From Pegoplata infirma (Eukaryota > Arthropoda > Insecta > Diptera > Anthomyiidae): DNA of 64,000 bases. Positions 9,728 through 22,245 of the stretch are shown here, piece by piece. A program made the position numbers and the translations under genes. Numbering within the stretch: the stretch's first letter is position 1; each line of letters starts with the position of its first letter. Below the pieces are notes generated by a model. That model searched no databases, was not told the DNA's origin, and saw only the letters and a list, made by a program, of their open reading frames with translations. Location of the stretch: positions 102,122,964-102,186,963 of the forward strand of contig OY992539.1 in NCBI GenBank assembly GCA_963921195.1, read 5' to 3'.

Positions 9728-12013
9728 AACTATATCGTTAAACTATATTCAATTTGAGCTATCTAAAAAAACATAGCTTTTCAGGAGAGCAAAAAAACCG
9801 CTGCATTCGCGTATTATTAAACTTTTTGTCGGCCGATCTTTTACAATATTAATTAATAATTACTACTAAATTTTACACGTGCTTTGTTTGTAAAAATTCG
9901 TATTATTCGCTGAGTTACAGCAGATAGCTCAACCTTTTTTATTTGAAATTAATCAACCTAAGCAGATAGCTCATTAAATATAGACTTTAAAGCTTTATAA
10001 CTTTTTAACGGATTATGTTTTTAAAGCCCTTCCGTTACAAGTGTTAAAAAAAAAAATACTTTTTAATTTTTTTTTAAATCATCGATTTTTTCGCGCTTTA
10101 TCGCCATTATTTGGAACCTTCATGAAGCTTGCGAAAAATGTCATAACACTTGTGTTTGCTGTACAATCGAATAGACAAATAAAATATGCAAAAATTTCAA
10201 CCGATTTTGCTCCGCATCGAAATATGGGCCAAAAACCGCGTTTTTAACCGCGGAATGGAGTTGAAACTTTCAAAAAAAAAAAACTGCCATTATTTTTATT
10301 GATGGAAACACCATATAAAAAGTGATAATATAAAAAAATTTTAATTTAAAAGTTTACCCTAGTAAACTAAACTGTAGATAGCTCAAATTTTTATTTATAT
10401 TTTTGGAATAAAATAGTCTTAAAATAATTTTTTTGTTCTGAAATTAATACCATAGATCAGGGGTTACCAACCTTTTTGAATCGCGTACCCCTAATTTCAA
10501 ACTTTGGCAGCCGCGTACCCCCTAACTAGTTTTTGATCTTGGATTTAAAACAGCTCAATTCAATCGAAAAAGCAACATTTTTGACCTTAACCCTTTCGAA
10601 TTCAATGAATATAGTCAGGCCAATACAAAAAAATATAGTGACAAAATTTTGGACTTCTTGTACAATTTCCTCCAGAGATATGGGATCGTGAAAATTGGTA
10701 AAATCGTTTAAATTTGACAAAAGTGTTTTATCACAAATGCCGTTATCTCAAAAAGTACTAAAGATACTGGTATCATTTAAGTGTTGAATAATTGGTAATG
10801 GGACCGCCTTTAAAATGAGGTGCAAGCTACTTATATCGAAAAAAAAATATTTTTAAAGTCTTGATAAAAATATATGTTAATAAGGAAACCCTAAATCAGT
10901 TTAGTTCAAATTTTCAGGATGGAGACTTGATTGGAGCTTGAGATATTAATAGAAAGTTGAGAAAAAACGGCGCATTTTCCCTTAGAAACTTTTTTTTTTG
11001 TTCTTCAAAATCCTGGAACAAAAGTACATTTTTTTTATCTTTTCAGTGTTCTGTGTCTAAATATGACCTTTAAACTGGCACATCACTCATAGTATTCGAG
11101 ATATCTGCACTTAAATATTCGAGATATCTGCACTTAAATATTCGAAAACCACAAAAAATTAATTTTAACTATTTCCGCACCTTTATGTGCAGATATCATG
11201 AAGACTAAGAGCGACGGGCCAGTTCAAAGGTCATTTTTGGATTAAACACGCCAAAAAAAATCGGGAAAGTTTATTTTGGTAACAGGATTTTGAAGAATTA
11301 TATTATAAAAATTATAAGAGAAAAAACACCGTTTTTTCGTTATTGTCTTTCCAATCAAGTCTTCATCTTGAAAAGTTAAACTTAAGTAGTATAGACGTCC
11401 CTGATTTATATAAATTTATTTCCAAATTTGTATTATCATTTTTTGAAATGTAGCTTTTGGGGTTAGAACAATGACCATTGATCTTATTCTAAAAAAAATC
11501 ATATCGCATGCCGTTTTCAATGCAGTCTCGTTACCTATTCTTAGAAATCTGAATAAGACCTGTATCTTAAGTACTTATTGAGATAACGGCATTTATGTTA
11601 AAACACTTTTGTCAAATATATCTCGAATACTAGAACGACCAGAGCCTGAAAAATTGGCACAATATCTTTTTCATTAAACCTTATTCCTAAATTTCATTAA
11701 ATTTGGAGAGGGTAAAGTCAACCCGTCGGTTGAACTGAGGTGTTTTTCTCTTTGTCAAAAATTTAACATACTACAAAAACTAAAAAAAAAAATTATTACT
11801 AAACAAAATTTAAAAAAAAAATCTGAGAAAAAAATAACAAAAATTTCGCGTACCCCCGCGCGCAGTTTCGCGTACCCCCTAGTGGTACGCGTACCATAGG
11901 TTGGTAACCGCTGCCATAGATGACACTTATGCCAGCGAACATTTTGCCATCAAAAACTCATTTCGTCAACCGAGCAGATTGCTCAAATTGAATATAGTTC
12001 CACGATATAGTTT
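9728..12013. mobile_element. Foldback element with AACTATATCG ends
   Basis: Left end 'aactatatcgttaaactata' and right end 'gaatatagttccacgatata' are inverted copies continuing through 'ttcaatttgagc'. GAGCTATCT/AGATAGCTC words recur inside. A hAT element (10458-11913) sits within it, so the original element was about 0.8 kb. The fragment at 55380-55460 (sharing 'ttcaggagagc' and 'cgcatattattgc') is related. Confidence 0.6.
10458..11913. mobile_element. Non-autonomous hAT element, 1456 bp
   Basis: Ends are CAGGGGTTACCAACCT and, on the other strand, CAGCGGTTACCAACCT. Both flanks carry the 8-bp duplication CCATAGAT (10450-10457 and 11914-11921), the hallmark length for hAT. GCGTACCCC words are repeated near both ends. 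The interior is itself a long imperfect palindrome (for example 'tgacaaaagtgttttatcac' at 10717 against its complement near 11605). No transposase frame is present. Confidence 0.92.
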
Positions 12014-12520
12014 AACAAAAACTATACATTTTTAAAAAAAATAATTATGCAACAAATAAAATGTCTCAAACAGACGCAAACATTTTTTTTTCAAATGAAA
12101 CGGATCTGATATAAGTGGCATCAATGTACCTAAAAGTTAAAATTACTAAAAATCGGTCATTTTTGACTCCCGTTTAACTCTTTAAAACTAAATTAAGACC
12201 AATAAGCTCAGACAGGTCGATGTTAGATATTTGTTGTCTTTTATGGGCATAAATTTCAAAGAAATTACGTATCTTCACTTTGAAGATTTTCCTTGTAAGA
12301 AAACAAGAAAAAACGATAAAATTCAGTTTTGATAGTGAAATCAAATTCAGGAGGTCGAAATATTAATAAATAATGGGTTCAGTGTTTAGGGCCGTCCCAT
12401 TGTTTGTTTACTGCTTGCATGCTATGCTGCTTCGTGTGTGTAAGCTTTTCCATATGGAAGAATTCCAAAATTTTTGACTACAAAAAAACACTTTTTCGGC
12501 CTTACCTATTTTAATTGTCT
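12014..12520. other. No recognised feature
   Basis: About 500 bases of AT-rich DNA without a convincing frame, repeat or RNA signal. 'gcttgcatgctatgctgcttcg' near 12412 is locally GC-richer but not identifiable. Confidence 0.5.
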
Positions 12521-14606
12521 TAAAAATTGGTATGTATGTTCTTCTGATTTTTGTTGAATTTCGGTTTTTGTTATTTAGTAAAAATTGTGAATGGTTCGCG
12601 ATTTATCGCTGTTCAAAGTTGGTGTTTTGCAACAATTGTATGATAAATACACAATGTTTAAGTGATCATATCTTTGGAACGCATCATCCGATTGCCACGA
12701 AATAAAGCGCAAAATAATGGTTATGTCCTGTACATAAAATAGAATTTTGAAAAAGGATAGGATGCTTTGCAAAAAGGATATTGAAATTAAAAAAATGTCC
12801 TTGATTTGCAAATATCTCAAAATGCGTATCTTTAATTTTCCTATATTTTTTTGCACATGTAGCCCAAAATGTACTTAACAACATATGCAAATCCCAAATT
12901 GGGGTGATAAGCGGTTTGTTTATAAACGTGGTTACATGAAACGACTTATTGATTTTTGTTAATAATTCTTGTTTACAAATGAAAAACAATTTCTGCGCAC
13001 TAACCGCGAATAATTTTTTTGTATGTATTTTGGATCGCTAAACTCTAAAATTTCATTAAAACGACATTTCGCGAATAGATTTTTGTTTAATTAATTTTTT
13101 AGCGTTTTTTGGAGGTATTTTTACTATTTTGCTTATATCTTAAGTTTTGTTTATCTGATCTTCTCGCAATAAAAACCAAACTAAAAACAATCAAATTTCC
13201 AACAAATCCTACATTCATCATTTTTTCATCAGTTCATAGCTTTACGCGCAAACAAATTTTTTAGCGTTATTTGGAGGAATTTTGACTATTTTTCTTATAT
13301 CTTGAGTTACGTTTATCTGATCCTTCCGAAATAAGAACCAAATTAAAGACAATCAAATTTCCAACAAATCCTACATTCATAATCTTTCAGTTCAAAGCTT
13401 TCCGTTCAATAGGCAAACATATGACTAAAATAAGTTTTTTGATTAACAAATCATTTAAAAAAAAGTTTAGGAAATAGAAATCTTTGCAATTAATTACATC
13501 TTTTTATTTATCTGCAAAGCCTGCACATTTAGAAATATAATAAAGTTGATTTGATGAAAATCTATAGGTTTACTCCGAAGTTATCACAAATTTTATGAAT
13601 ATACATGATAAAATACAAAAAAAAATGATAATTTTTTACAATTTCTGTTTTTAAAATTTTTAAAAAATGAGCTTTGTTAATAAAAAATAGTTTTTCCTTG
13701 TTTGCCTATTGCGCGTAAAGTTATGAACTGATATAAAAATAATGAATGAAGGATTTGTTGGAAATTTGATTGTCTTTAATTTGGTTTTTATTGCGAAAAG
13801 ATCAGATGAACGGAACTCAAGATATAAGAAAAATAGTCAAAATACCTCCAAATAACTCTAAAAAAATTATTTGCGCGTAAAGCTATGAACTGATGAAAAA
13901 ATGATGAATGTAGGATTTGTTGGAAATTTGATTATCTTTAGTTTGGATTTTATTGCGAGAAGATCAGATAAACAGACCTTAAGATATAAGCAAAATAGTT
14001 AAAATACCTCCAAAAAACGCTAAAAAATTCATTTGACAAAAATGTATTCGCGAAATGTTGTTTTAATGAAATTTTTGAGTTTAGCGATCAAAAATACATA
14101 TAAAAAATTATTCGCGGTTAGTGCGCAGAAATTATTTTTCATTTGTAAACGAGAGTTTCTAACAAAAATCAATAAGGCGTTTCATGAAACCGCGTTTACA
14201 ATTAAACCGCTTATCACCCCAATTTGGGATTTGCATATGTTGTTAAGTACATTTTGGGCTATATGTGCAAAAAAATAAAGGAAAATTAAAGATACGCATT
14301 TGGAGATATTTGCAAATCAAGGACATTTTTTTAATTTCAATATCCTTTTTGCTAAGCATCCTATCCTTTTTCAAAATTCTATTTTTAATACATTTTTAAT
14401 ACATAACCATTATTTTGCGCTTTATTTCGTGATAATCGGATGATGCGTTCCAAAGATACGATCATTTAAACATAATGTATTTCTCATAAAATTGTGGCAA
14501 AATACCAACTTTGAACAGCGATAAAACGCGAACCATTCACAATTTCGACTAAATAACAAAAACCGAAATTCAATAAAAATCAGAAGAATGGATATGTTAA
14601 TTTTTG
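12521..14606. mobile_element. Foldback element, about 2.1 kb
   Basis: Left arm from 'aaaaattggtatgtatgttc' pairs with the right arm ending near 14606. Pairing is evident over 'gtgaatggttcgcgatttat', 'tcaaagttggtgttttgc', 'atatgcaaatcccaaattgg' and their complements around 14500-14560 and 14215-14240. The centre (about 13200-13900) holds extra direct and inverted copies of 'tttccaacaaatcctacatt'. The same arm read on either strand gives similar small open frames (12684-12989 minus, 14033-14278 plus), a consequence of the palindrome and not evidence of a gene. Confidence 0.75.
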
Positions 14607-15149
14607 GATAAATTGAACCACCATCGGCTGATTGCCTATGCTATTTTAAATGGAACCAGTCTATGAACTTGTAGAGAAAATCTTGACTTCAAGCACGTTT
14701 TTCTCTGTAACTTTGGAACCATATGAGTGTCCACCCTGAAATTTTGATACAAATGTAGGGAAAGACTTGATTGTTATCATATATTTTTTTGAGAATTTTA
14801 AAAATATCGGATTTTGAGATATATGTCTTTGAACATTAGACCTTGAAATATGACCTTTGACCTTTCGTTACAAGAAAAAATTGTGCATGCCACTTATAAG
14901 GTAATCCTTTCAGCTTTCAAATGATACCTATTTGGTAATTGTGGGTTTTATAGTTTTAAAGTTATGGGTGACTTTGTATGTACACCTTATTGAAAATTTG
15001 ACGTTTTTGCCAATTTTCAAGACGCGATATTTCGAAAACCGAAAGGTTTTGGTGCCAGAAAGGTAATGATTTTAGGAACACTATCCATTTGCAATATATT
15101 TGTCAAATTTTATTTAAATCGAAGGTGACAAATCCGAATGCTGTGTGGT
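14607..15149. other. No recognised feature
   Basis: AT-rich non-coding DNA with 'atatgacctttgacctttcg' and 'tatttcgaaaaccgaaaggt'. No partner repeat, terminal repeat or protein similarity seen. Confidence 0.4.
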
Positions 15150-15915
15150 TTGAGGTGGATTTGCCCACAAGAAATTACAGAATTTTTATGAATCCCAATA
15201 TTCAAATACGATTTTCTCGAAAAATACAAAAAAATACCTTCTGAATTTTTTTGTGTGGATAGACAAACATCAAAACTTAAATCATAAAAAAATGTGGCCG
15301 GATTTTTGATAAATTGACTTTTTTAAAAAATAAAAAAATTCAAATCTTGTTCCCAATAAGCAATTTTAAAATTCAAGTGCAAATCAAGTATAAAACAAGT
15401 GTAAATCAAGCCCTAAATTCCAGCCCCTGCTTGATTTATATTTGAATTACACTTGAATTCAATAGCATACTCCAGCAAAACGGACACTGGAATTCAAGCC
15501 CTGTTTTTACAGCCTTTTCCCTGGTTTTCAAGCGTAAAAACAGCGCTGGAATTCAAGTATTCGTTTTGCTGGAGAATGCTATTGAATTCAAGTGTAATTC
15601 AAGTATAATTCAAGCATAGACTGGAAATAAGGGCTTGATTTACACTTGATTTATACTTGATTTGCACTTGAATTTTAAATGTGCTTATTGGGTTCTGACA
15701 ATTTTTCAAAATAAAAATCTTTAGTCGATAGCCTATAAAAAAATCTAGAAATAAGGTACATTTTTGAGATAGTGGTGCATTTCGCTTTAGTTTGATAAAA
15801 ATTGAATCAAGGGAACTTTGATCATTTATCCAATATTCAACAAATCATCGTCAGCCCAGTTTTTGTTAAACTGAAAAACCAAAAAGTTTCTTAGTTAGAC
15901 ATGGTGTGGAATGCC
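15150..15915 (-). mobile_element. Half copy of the GAGGCATTCC foldback family (subfamily B)
   Basis: Matches the right half of the complete copy at 48452-49535: 'cgattttctcgaaaa', 'tgtgtggatagacaaacatc', 'gtggccggatt', 'ataaattgactttttt', then GATAGCC and TGGTGTGGAATGCCCC at 15903-15918. The left half is missing. It is interrupted by the palindromic MITE at 15352-15692. Confidence 0.65.
15352..15692. mobile_element. Palindromic MITE CCCAATAAG, 341 bp
   Basis: Nearly perfect inverted repeat of about 150 bp per arm: CCCAATAAGCAATTTTAAAA at the left, TTTTAAATGTGCTTATTGGG at the right, with 'ttcaagtgcaaatcaag' and 'ggaattcaag' words inside. Flanked by TT on both sides, within a sequence that is continuous (GTTCTGA) in related copies, so a 2-bp duplication is likely. 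Confidence 0.88.
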
Positions 15916-15918
15916 CCA

Positions 15919-16404
15919 TCAGACATCAATAAAAAGTACATCAAAATAACTAAAAAATGGCTTCCTTAAAAAAATAAGTTGATGCTATAAAAGTCAGACT
16001 AATTAAACTTTAATAATTTCAGGAAACGATATATACATATACCTGATGGAATTATCGAAATCAGAAGATTAAACCACATAAAGTGTGTATACTTTCTAGG
16101 TTCGAACCTTGTGGCGTTGTAATTAAGGAATGGATTCTACATTTATATATTTAATACGCAGTGTGACTGTTAGAAAAAAAAAAAAGATTTCACACTGTTG
16201 CCCATTAACAGTCTAAGGGGCATCCTCTTACTATGCATAAAAAGTATTATTTAATTTTTTTTACCAAAATTTATTTATTCGTTCTATTGACACATATAGT
16301 TAAGTGTCAATTTAAGAAATGACAGTTAGTCAACACAAACACAAAATATGTATAACATATGCACAAGAGTGGGCCGAAACATATTTTTTGTAGCAATTTC
16401 AAAA
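15919..16404. other. No recognised feature
   Basis: Intervening AT-rich DNA with an A-run at 16174-16185. No frame or repeat partner identified. Confidence 0.4.
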
Positions 16405-16409
16405 CGTAG

Positions 16410-17392
16410 CACTGTGGTTCCGATACCAAAACAAAAGTATTTAACCAAAAAAATGCTTTAAAAAATTGTAGCTTCAATATTTTTGAAAATACAGTGGGTT
16501 TCACTAAAATAGCTTCAACTTAATTGGACTTTTCGCTACAACTGGAAAAAGATAATTACTTTTTGCTACTTTAGGGCACTTAATTTAAAGGAAGTATTTA
16601 AAAATGATATAAAAAGCTTTTCTGAGCATTACAGTAAAGCCCAGCTATGTCGAATTACTTTTAATGTGTAGTTTTTTTAGAATGTTCGAATTAAATCCTT
16701 TGTGTGATTCTAGAGTTGCGGGAAAAGAAAAATATGTGATATAACAATTATAGAAAATACTGTAGAGGTATTTGTTGCAAAAATATGTGCAGAAGATCCT
16801 GAATATTATAAGCATTTTCTTGAGAGTTATAAATATTGCAGAAAAATTGACTTTTTTAGAAACGCTATAAAAAATGCAGCTGGACGCCGCTGGATGAGAT
16901 GAAAGATGAAACATACTCTCTGATAGTTACTTTAAGAGATGTATATAGTGGCTTGCCCGCAACTTGGAGCGGTTTTTTTTTTGGCAAGCTTTGAAATATT
17001 GATAATCTATTTTTTTTTTTACTTATGACCCTAACTTCAAAAACCGATATTAAGAAATCGCGAAAAAATTTCGAACCCATGAAAATTTTTTTGATAAGTA
17101 TATACCCATGGCTATATAAAAAACAATTCACGGCAATCTCTTGTAAATAATTCACTTTGTATAAGCTACTTAGTTTTGTATTGATTTCCTTAGTTTTAAA
17201 TTACAAACATTTTCGTGAACAAACATTGATGTTCTAGTGCTGCGGGGACAAAGTTAAACCCCTTATTTAATCAAAATATTTTGGGTCTAGTCTAGGCATG
17301 TTTAGGCATTTAAAACACCTACCGTTTTTTAATTTAGAGGTTCAAACTTTTTAGACATTTGTCCACCTAGATTTGGATTTGGAACCACAGTG
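16410..17392. mobile_element. Transib-like MITE with RSS-like ends, copy 1 (983 bp)
   Basis: Both ends start CACTGTGGTTCC. The flanks are an exact 5-bp duplication, CGTAG (16405-16409 and 17393-17397). Transib elements are known for CACWRTG-type termini, GC-rich 5-bp duplications and RSS-like ends. The right end reads CACTGTG, 23 bp, ACAAATGTC; the left has the heptamer but no clear nonamer. Small minus-strand frames at 16645-17155 resemble nothing I know. Internal sequence matches 29025-29245 and 49564-49700. Confidence 0.85.
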
Positions 17393-17600
17393 CGTAGTGG
17401 AGCGAACATTTGTACTAATACTAAGACTTACCCTGCGAGAATAAACCTAGTTCCATAACCGTTTTGAGCTGTTCCAATGTGATCTATCGTTTTTCCATGG
17501 CTTTATCATAGGGCGGAGTTAGTTGATACCTTGAGACGTGTCACAGTAGGCAGAGCTAATTTTTTTATAATTATAATTTATTTTAATTTTATAACATTAC
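17393..17600. other. No recognised feature
   Basis: Moderately GC-richer spacer; 'ctagttccataaccgttttg' and 'gggcggagttagttgatacc' have no partner here. Confidence 0.3.
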
Positions 17601-17673
17601 GTTCCCCATTATGAATTAACATAACTAGTACTTATGATAACTGTGCTTGTTATGTTAATTCATAAGGGGGAAC
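17601..17673. repeat. 73-bp hairpin GTTCCCCATTATGAATTAAC
   Basis: Near-perfect inverted repeat with about 25 bp per arm (GTTCCCC...GGGGGAAC) and a short loop. It directly abuts the next MITE. A GGGGA word also precedes the related terminus at 23354, so hairpin and MITE may be one composite element. Confidence 0.7.
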
Positions 17674-17680
17674 ATGAAAA

Positions 17681-17900
17681 GGCCTCGAATCAGAATAAAC
17701 TCTTTTTCATTGCACAATTAAAAGGTCGAATAAATAACAAATTTTTATTATTTAATAAAAATTAAAACCCACATTATAACATTACTAAAATTTTTTAAAA
17801 TTTTTTAAACAATTCTGATTAATTTTTTTTTTTTAATAAAAATTGTTTTATTCGACCTTTAAAATATTATATTTTGAGTAGGTTTATTCTAGCTCGAGGT
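17681..17900. mobile_element. MITE with CCTCGANTNAGAATAAAC ends
   Basis: Left end GCCTCGAATCAGAATAAAC, right end GTTTATTCTAGCTCGAGG; arms also share AAAGGTCGAATAAA and a central ATTAATAAAAATT palindrome. A related left end lies at 23354 (GACCTCGAACTAGAATAAAC). Non-coding. Confidence 0.7.
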
Positions 17901-18109
17901 AATTATATCCTTTACTAATTAAAACTATGATATTTTCATATAATAATTTTCAAGAAAACTATTTTTCTGTTATAAATTTATTTATGTTGGTCATTTTTTG
18001 CAAGACTTAATCGACTCGTGTTTTGGGATTTGTCAGATCCCATTGTCAAGCAAAATATATTTTAAACAATATTTTCAGAAATCATTGGCCAAACAAAATT
18101 AAAATATAA

Positions 18110-19960
18110 ATTGTACGACTTATTTCACTACTCTAAAAAATTATATGTAGAACTTCTGCAAACAATCCGGACTCGATACGACCAAGGACACCATCAGGAC
18201 ATTATAGGGAAATTCAAAATGTCATTTTTTCGTTATATCCTTATAAGCAGGGAAACCAAAAATATGCAGTATCATGTTTTTTCCTGCGCATTGTATTGAT
18301 AAATGGGTAAGTATTTATCAGTTTCAGAAGATTTTAAGAAATCTGGCATTGATTTGTTAGAGAATATTTTTGAATATAAAAAACATGGGGCCAAAATCCA
18401 ATAAGATTATCCCGAAATATTTGCAAAAGAAGTCAAAGTTTTTAACCAAATTTTCATATTTTTTTCAAACATTTATTCATGCCAATTAGTGTATTCAAAA
18501 AACCGTCCATTTTCAAAAACCGGTTTTCGGTTTATTCGAAAAAGCTAATTTTTGAAAAACCGGTTTCCGGTTTCGGTTTTAGCAAAAAAACCGGTTAAAC
18601 CGGTTTTTCGGTTTTTATTCTTCAGGTTAAAAATAAAGTAAACTAAATAATATTTTTACAAAAAAGTCGTAGCCCAATAAACCCAAAATCGATAAGTGAT
18701 AGCGAAAATAGTATCACCTGTATGACACCGTTTACGATATCCCATTTAACAAAATTTTGATACCATTCCAAAGTTTTAGTGATTTTACTACCGCCCAATT
18801 TCGCTGGAAACTTCGAAAGCGAAAATGATTTCGTAATTTCCCACCGAAACGATATCGTTATCGTTAGGAATAACAATGGTTTTTCCATAAAATCTGAAAC
18901 AAGGCGATATTACTATTGTTATGACAGGATTTTCGATAGCGAAAACGATATCATGTTTTCATGGTACACTTTATAATGAAAAAATTACTGTTTTGTATAA
19001 TATGTGACTTTTAGGTAACATTGCTTCGATATTTCAACGATATGGTTTGGTTTATTGGACAAATAAAGTAACAAATAAATTTAAATCCTTTGCAATTGAG
19101 AGACGAAATCCGTAGAGATTTTATTTCAAAATTTGTTTTTATTGAATTGTTTAAAGAACACAATTACTAATAAATTCAGGCATCTGTTCTAACATATTCA
19201 TTTGGGCTGATTTAGCCAATTCCGATTTCAACAATTTCAAAAAGTTACTTAAAAAAAAACGCTTTGCCATAGCACTCCAAGGTGCCAAATTAAAAAAAAA
19301 ATATCCGGAACTCGGTGATATATTGATATTGACATACCAACATATAGACAAACTGATTATGGTAGTACCGCTAAGTTATGTTAGTGTTTCTAAAAAACTT
19401 TGTAAAGTCAATACATATTTTAACTCATTATATTATAACTTTGTATAAAAACCGGTTAACCGACACAGAAAAACCGGTTTCTCGAATATTCGAAATTCAA
19501 AACTATTCGAAACCGGTCGAGTTTCTTAAAATGAAAAAACCGGTTAACCGGTTTTCGGTTTCGGTTTTGAATACTCTAATGCCAATTTTTATGATTTTTT
19601 TGTTTAAATAAAAAAAAAATTAAAACCACATTTCCTAAAGTGTTTTTGTCTCCTAAACACGAATCTGACATCAGAAATATTGTATCAAATCGTCTTTTCG
19701 AGATATAGTCATTTTTAATTTTTATTGACAAAGCCCTCAAAAACCGGATTTTTTTTTTTGCAAATATTCTTGATATATTTATTGGATTTTGGGTTTTAAC
19801 TCTTTATTGGAGTTTTCTTAACATCTCTGCTTTTTACAGGAAATTTCTTGCAAAATTCTGTCATTTAAGGATAATCCCAAAAAAAGGATATGTTGTGATT
19901 CCTTTCAATGTCCTGCTAGTATCCTTGATCGTATCGAGTCCGAATTTCTTGCAATAGTTA
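18110..19960. mobile_element. Foldback element interrupted by a hAT
   Basis: 'atccggactcgatacgacca' (18165) is the inverse of 'tgatcgtatcgagtccgaat' (19925), and 'tggggccaaaatccaataa' (18387) of 'tttattggattttgggtttt' (19778). Without the hAT at 18487-19578 the two arms would lie almost back to back. Part of the right arm (19648, 'cacgaatctgacatcagaaa') also pairs with 21040, so a second, wider foldback overlaps it. Confidence 0.6.
18487..19578. mobile_element. Non-autonomous hAT with iterated ACCGGTTTTCGG ends
   Basis: Ends TAGTGTATTCAAAA and, on the other strand, TAGAGTATTCAAAA. Exact 8-bp duplication ATGCCAAT on both sides (18479-18486; 19579-19586). Within about 120 bp of each end there are repeated AAACCGGTT/CGGTTTTCGGTTTCGG words, probably iterated transposase-binding sites. 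No intact transposase. Small frames inside (18643-18976, 19151-19351) are not recognisable. A truncated relative is at 26795-26930. Confidence 0.92.
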
Positions 19961-20038
19961 GGTTATTTTATTTGGAGTCTCTACTTGTTATGTTAAAAAA
20001 ATATTTGAATAACTTTAACACACTCTTTTTCAATATTA

Positions 20039-20167
20039 AGGGCTGGTAACTTATCAAAAACTAAACAATGATTAATACTAATCATTGATTATTTTCATGT
20101 AAATTTGACGTTTGCAAACATTGATTAGTCCTAATCATTGATTATAATGTGATAAGTTACCAGCCCT
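20039..20167. mobile_element. 129-bp palindromic MITE AGGGCTGGTAACTTATCA
   Basis: Inverted repeat AGGGCTGGTAACTTATCA...TGATAAGTTACCAGCCCT with repeated 'aatcattgatta' in the centre. No clear target duplication. Lies inside the foldback pairing 19648 with 21040. Confidence 0.8.
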
Positions 20168-20171
20168 AAAA

Positions 20172-20982
20172 CATGTAAGAAAATTATAGTCGGTCAAGAC
20201 CGACCATATAATACCCTATACCAGAGTGTAGGGTATTGGGTCCCAAGTTCAAACATAGATCTATATTTTGCAAAATCTTTAATAAGTGTAAAAATCACTC
20301 ACAAATCAAATTTGAGTGGAATAGGCTTCTTTTTGTTGACAATAAACCGCTTCAACTAAATATCGGGCGAAATTTTCAATGGGACCTAATTCCAAAAATG
20401 GTCCGATTATAATCAGATTTTATAAGGTTGTTAAAGTACGCGTTTAACATACACAAACAGAATTTTAATTGAATATTTTCTATTTTTATGAAATTTGAGA
20501 GATTTATGTGAAAATTGGGAAGGTGGTTTGTATGGTGGCTATAAGAAGAACTGCCCGGATTTCTTTAAAATTCAGAATGGAGATTTATGTGGATAAAACA
20601 TGATTACCTGCCAAATTTCGGAAAGATACTATTAAAATGTATTTATTAGAGTCATTTGAGCCAACACTAAAGAACATCTTTGTATGGGGGCTAGGTCTAA
20701 ATATGGACCGATTTTATCAATTTCAATAGGCTTTGTCCTTGGGACAAAAGAGGCTTAAGTTTCAAATTTCAAGTCAATATATTAAAAATTGCGACCTGTA
20801 TCGTGTTTACACCGTTTACATGGACAGACGGACGGACGGAAGGACATCGCTAAATCGACTCAAAAAGTGAATCTAAGTCAATCGGTTTACTTAAAAGTGG
20901 GTCTAGGACCAATATTTCGGGTAATTACAAACATCAGCACAAACTCATTGTACCCTGTACCACAGTGTGGTGTAGGGTATAA
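20172..20982 (+). mobile_element. DINE-1/mini-me-like element, copy 1
   Basis: Begins GTAAGAAAATTATAGTCGGT with the perfect palindrome GTCGGTCAAGACCGAC, then ATACCCTATACCA; ends with a hairpin-forming GTACCACAGTGTGGTGTAGG followed by GTAT. The subterminal ATACCCTACACCA/TGGTGTAGGGTAT repeats are inverted. A GACGGACGGACGGAAGGACA tract lies near 20825. This order (subterminal inverted repeats, GTCY tract, 3' hairpin) is that of DINE-1/Helentron-derived elements. Copies at 27012-27845 and 30931-31776. Confidence 0.8.
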
Positions 20983-21299
20983 AAATGATAAATTTTAATG
21001 GATTGTCCACAAAAAATAAAAATGAAGGCGATTTGATACAATTTTTCTGATGTCAGATTCGTGTTTAGGACTTTATTTTTTTTTATTTTAACAAAAAATC
21101 GTTTTTTGCAAAAGTTGGGTATTTTATTAGGAATTCAAATAAAAAAACAATATGAATAACTTCAACATACTATTTCAAATATTAAAAAAATTTTCGGTTT
21201 TGAAGGCTTAGTTAACAAAAAAAAAAACGATAATGCCTATATCTCTAGACGGCGATTCGATACAATTTTTCTGATGACAAATTCGTATTCAGGAGGCCA

Positions 21300-22245
21300 A
21301 AATACTTTAGAAAAATGTATTCAGGATGTCTGTGCAAAAACCGTGTAGAGTAGTGTTAATAAAGATATGTAAACTTCAGCGTACAACGTACAAGAGAAAG
21401 TGTTAATTAACTTTTAATGAAATTTTGTGTTTTGAGTTCAGTCTAATATCAATGCATACAAGTCCGCATAGAGTTCAAACATAAATGAAATAAATAGCCA
21501 TGTGGTAAAAATTTCAATAAATTTTAAAAATGCAAGGCATTAATATGACCAACATGAGCCCATTTTCAAATTCAAAAATTTGTGTGATTTTTTTCATTCT
21601 TCACCCATTCTCTCTCTGTCACTAGTTTTTTGTATTTAGTTTATGTGCCTTTCAGTGAGTTAGTTTGATTTATTATTGACATAAGCCACATTCAAACAAA
21701 CGCACACACACATACACACAAACACATAGCCACATATACAAATAAACACTCATAGAAAAGCCTCACAATGTTATATAGAGAATGAAATTTTGAAATTGAC
21801 ATTCAATATTGGAGCACACAAAAAATATGTTGAAACCCAAACTAACAGCAAAAAAAAAGCAAGAAACATACACTTACAGATGTTTTTTCATGGTTAATAG
21901 GATGGTACAATTTTGCCATTTAAAAATTTAATTTTAACGGGCATTTGTGTTCATTCCTCAAGATTTAACTTCTCTTTAAACCCCTCTCATTATTCCCTAC
22001 TCTCTTAAAATTTCGATACTCTCTATATCGCTCCTAATGTGCACCCTCTTCTCTAATTTTACCTTTTTGTCTTGTAATGTTATTCTAAAAGTTTTAAAAA
22101 TTCTAACTAAAAACATCATAAAATTTAAATTAACATGAAATAATTTGGAGATTTTAATCTGAGAAGCTATGCCAAGTTGTATTTTAGTATTTCTCTACCA
22201 AACCCCTAATCCGATTTTGCCCATTTCAAGACTTAACCAGCCTAG
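21300..22245. other. Mostly unique intergenic DNA with a short CA-rich tract
   Basis: Non-palindromic DNA, including CTCTCTCTGTCAC near 21609 and a CACACACACATACACACAAACACA tract near 21704-21728. It has less repeat character than its surroundings and could be native intergenic sequence. At 22203-22255 'ccgattttgcccatttc' and 'cttaaccagcctagtc' resemble a block of the DINE-1-like copy at 50187-50220. No gene found. Confidence 0.4.

Noticed and set aside
12684..12989. Protein-coding gene (101 residues) with a homologous frame at 14033-14278
   Set aside because: The two frames resemble each other because they lie on the two arms of one foldback element. Composition is Phe/Ile/Asn/Lys-rich and no motif is seen.
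16645..17155. Transposase exons within the Transib-like MITE
   Set aside because: The frames are short, Phe/Ile/Lys-rich and lack any DDE motif; the element size matches a non-autonomous copy.
19151..19351. hAT transposase dimerisation fragment inside the 18487-19578 element
   Set aside because: A few residues looked suggestive, but the usual conserved hATC motifs are not present, so no claim is made.
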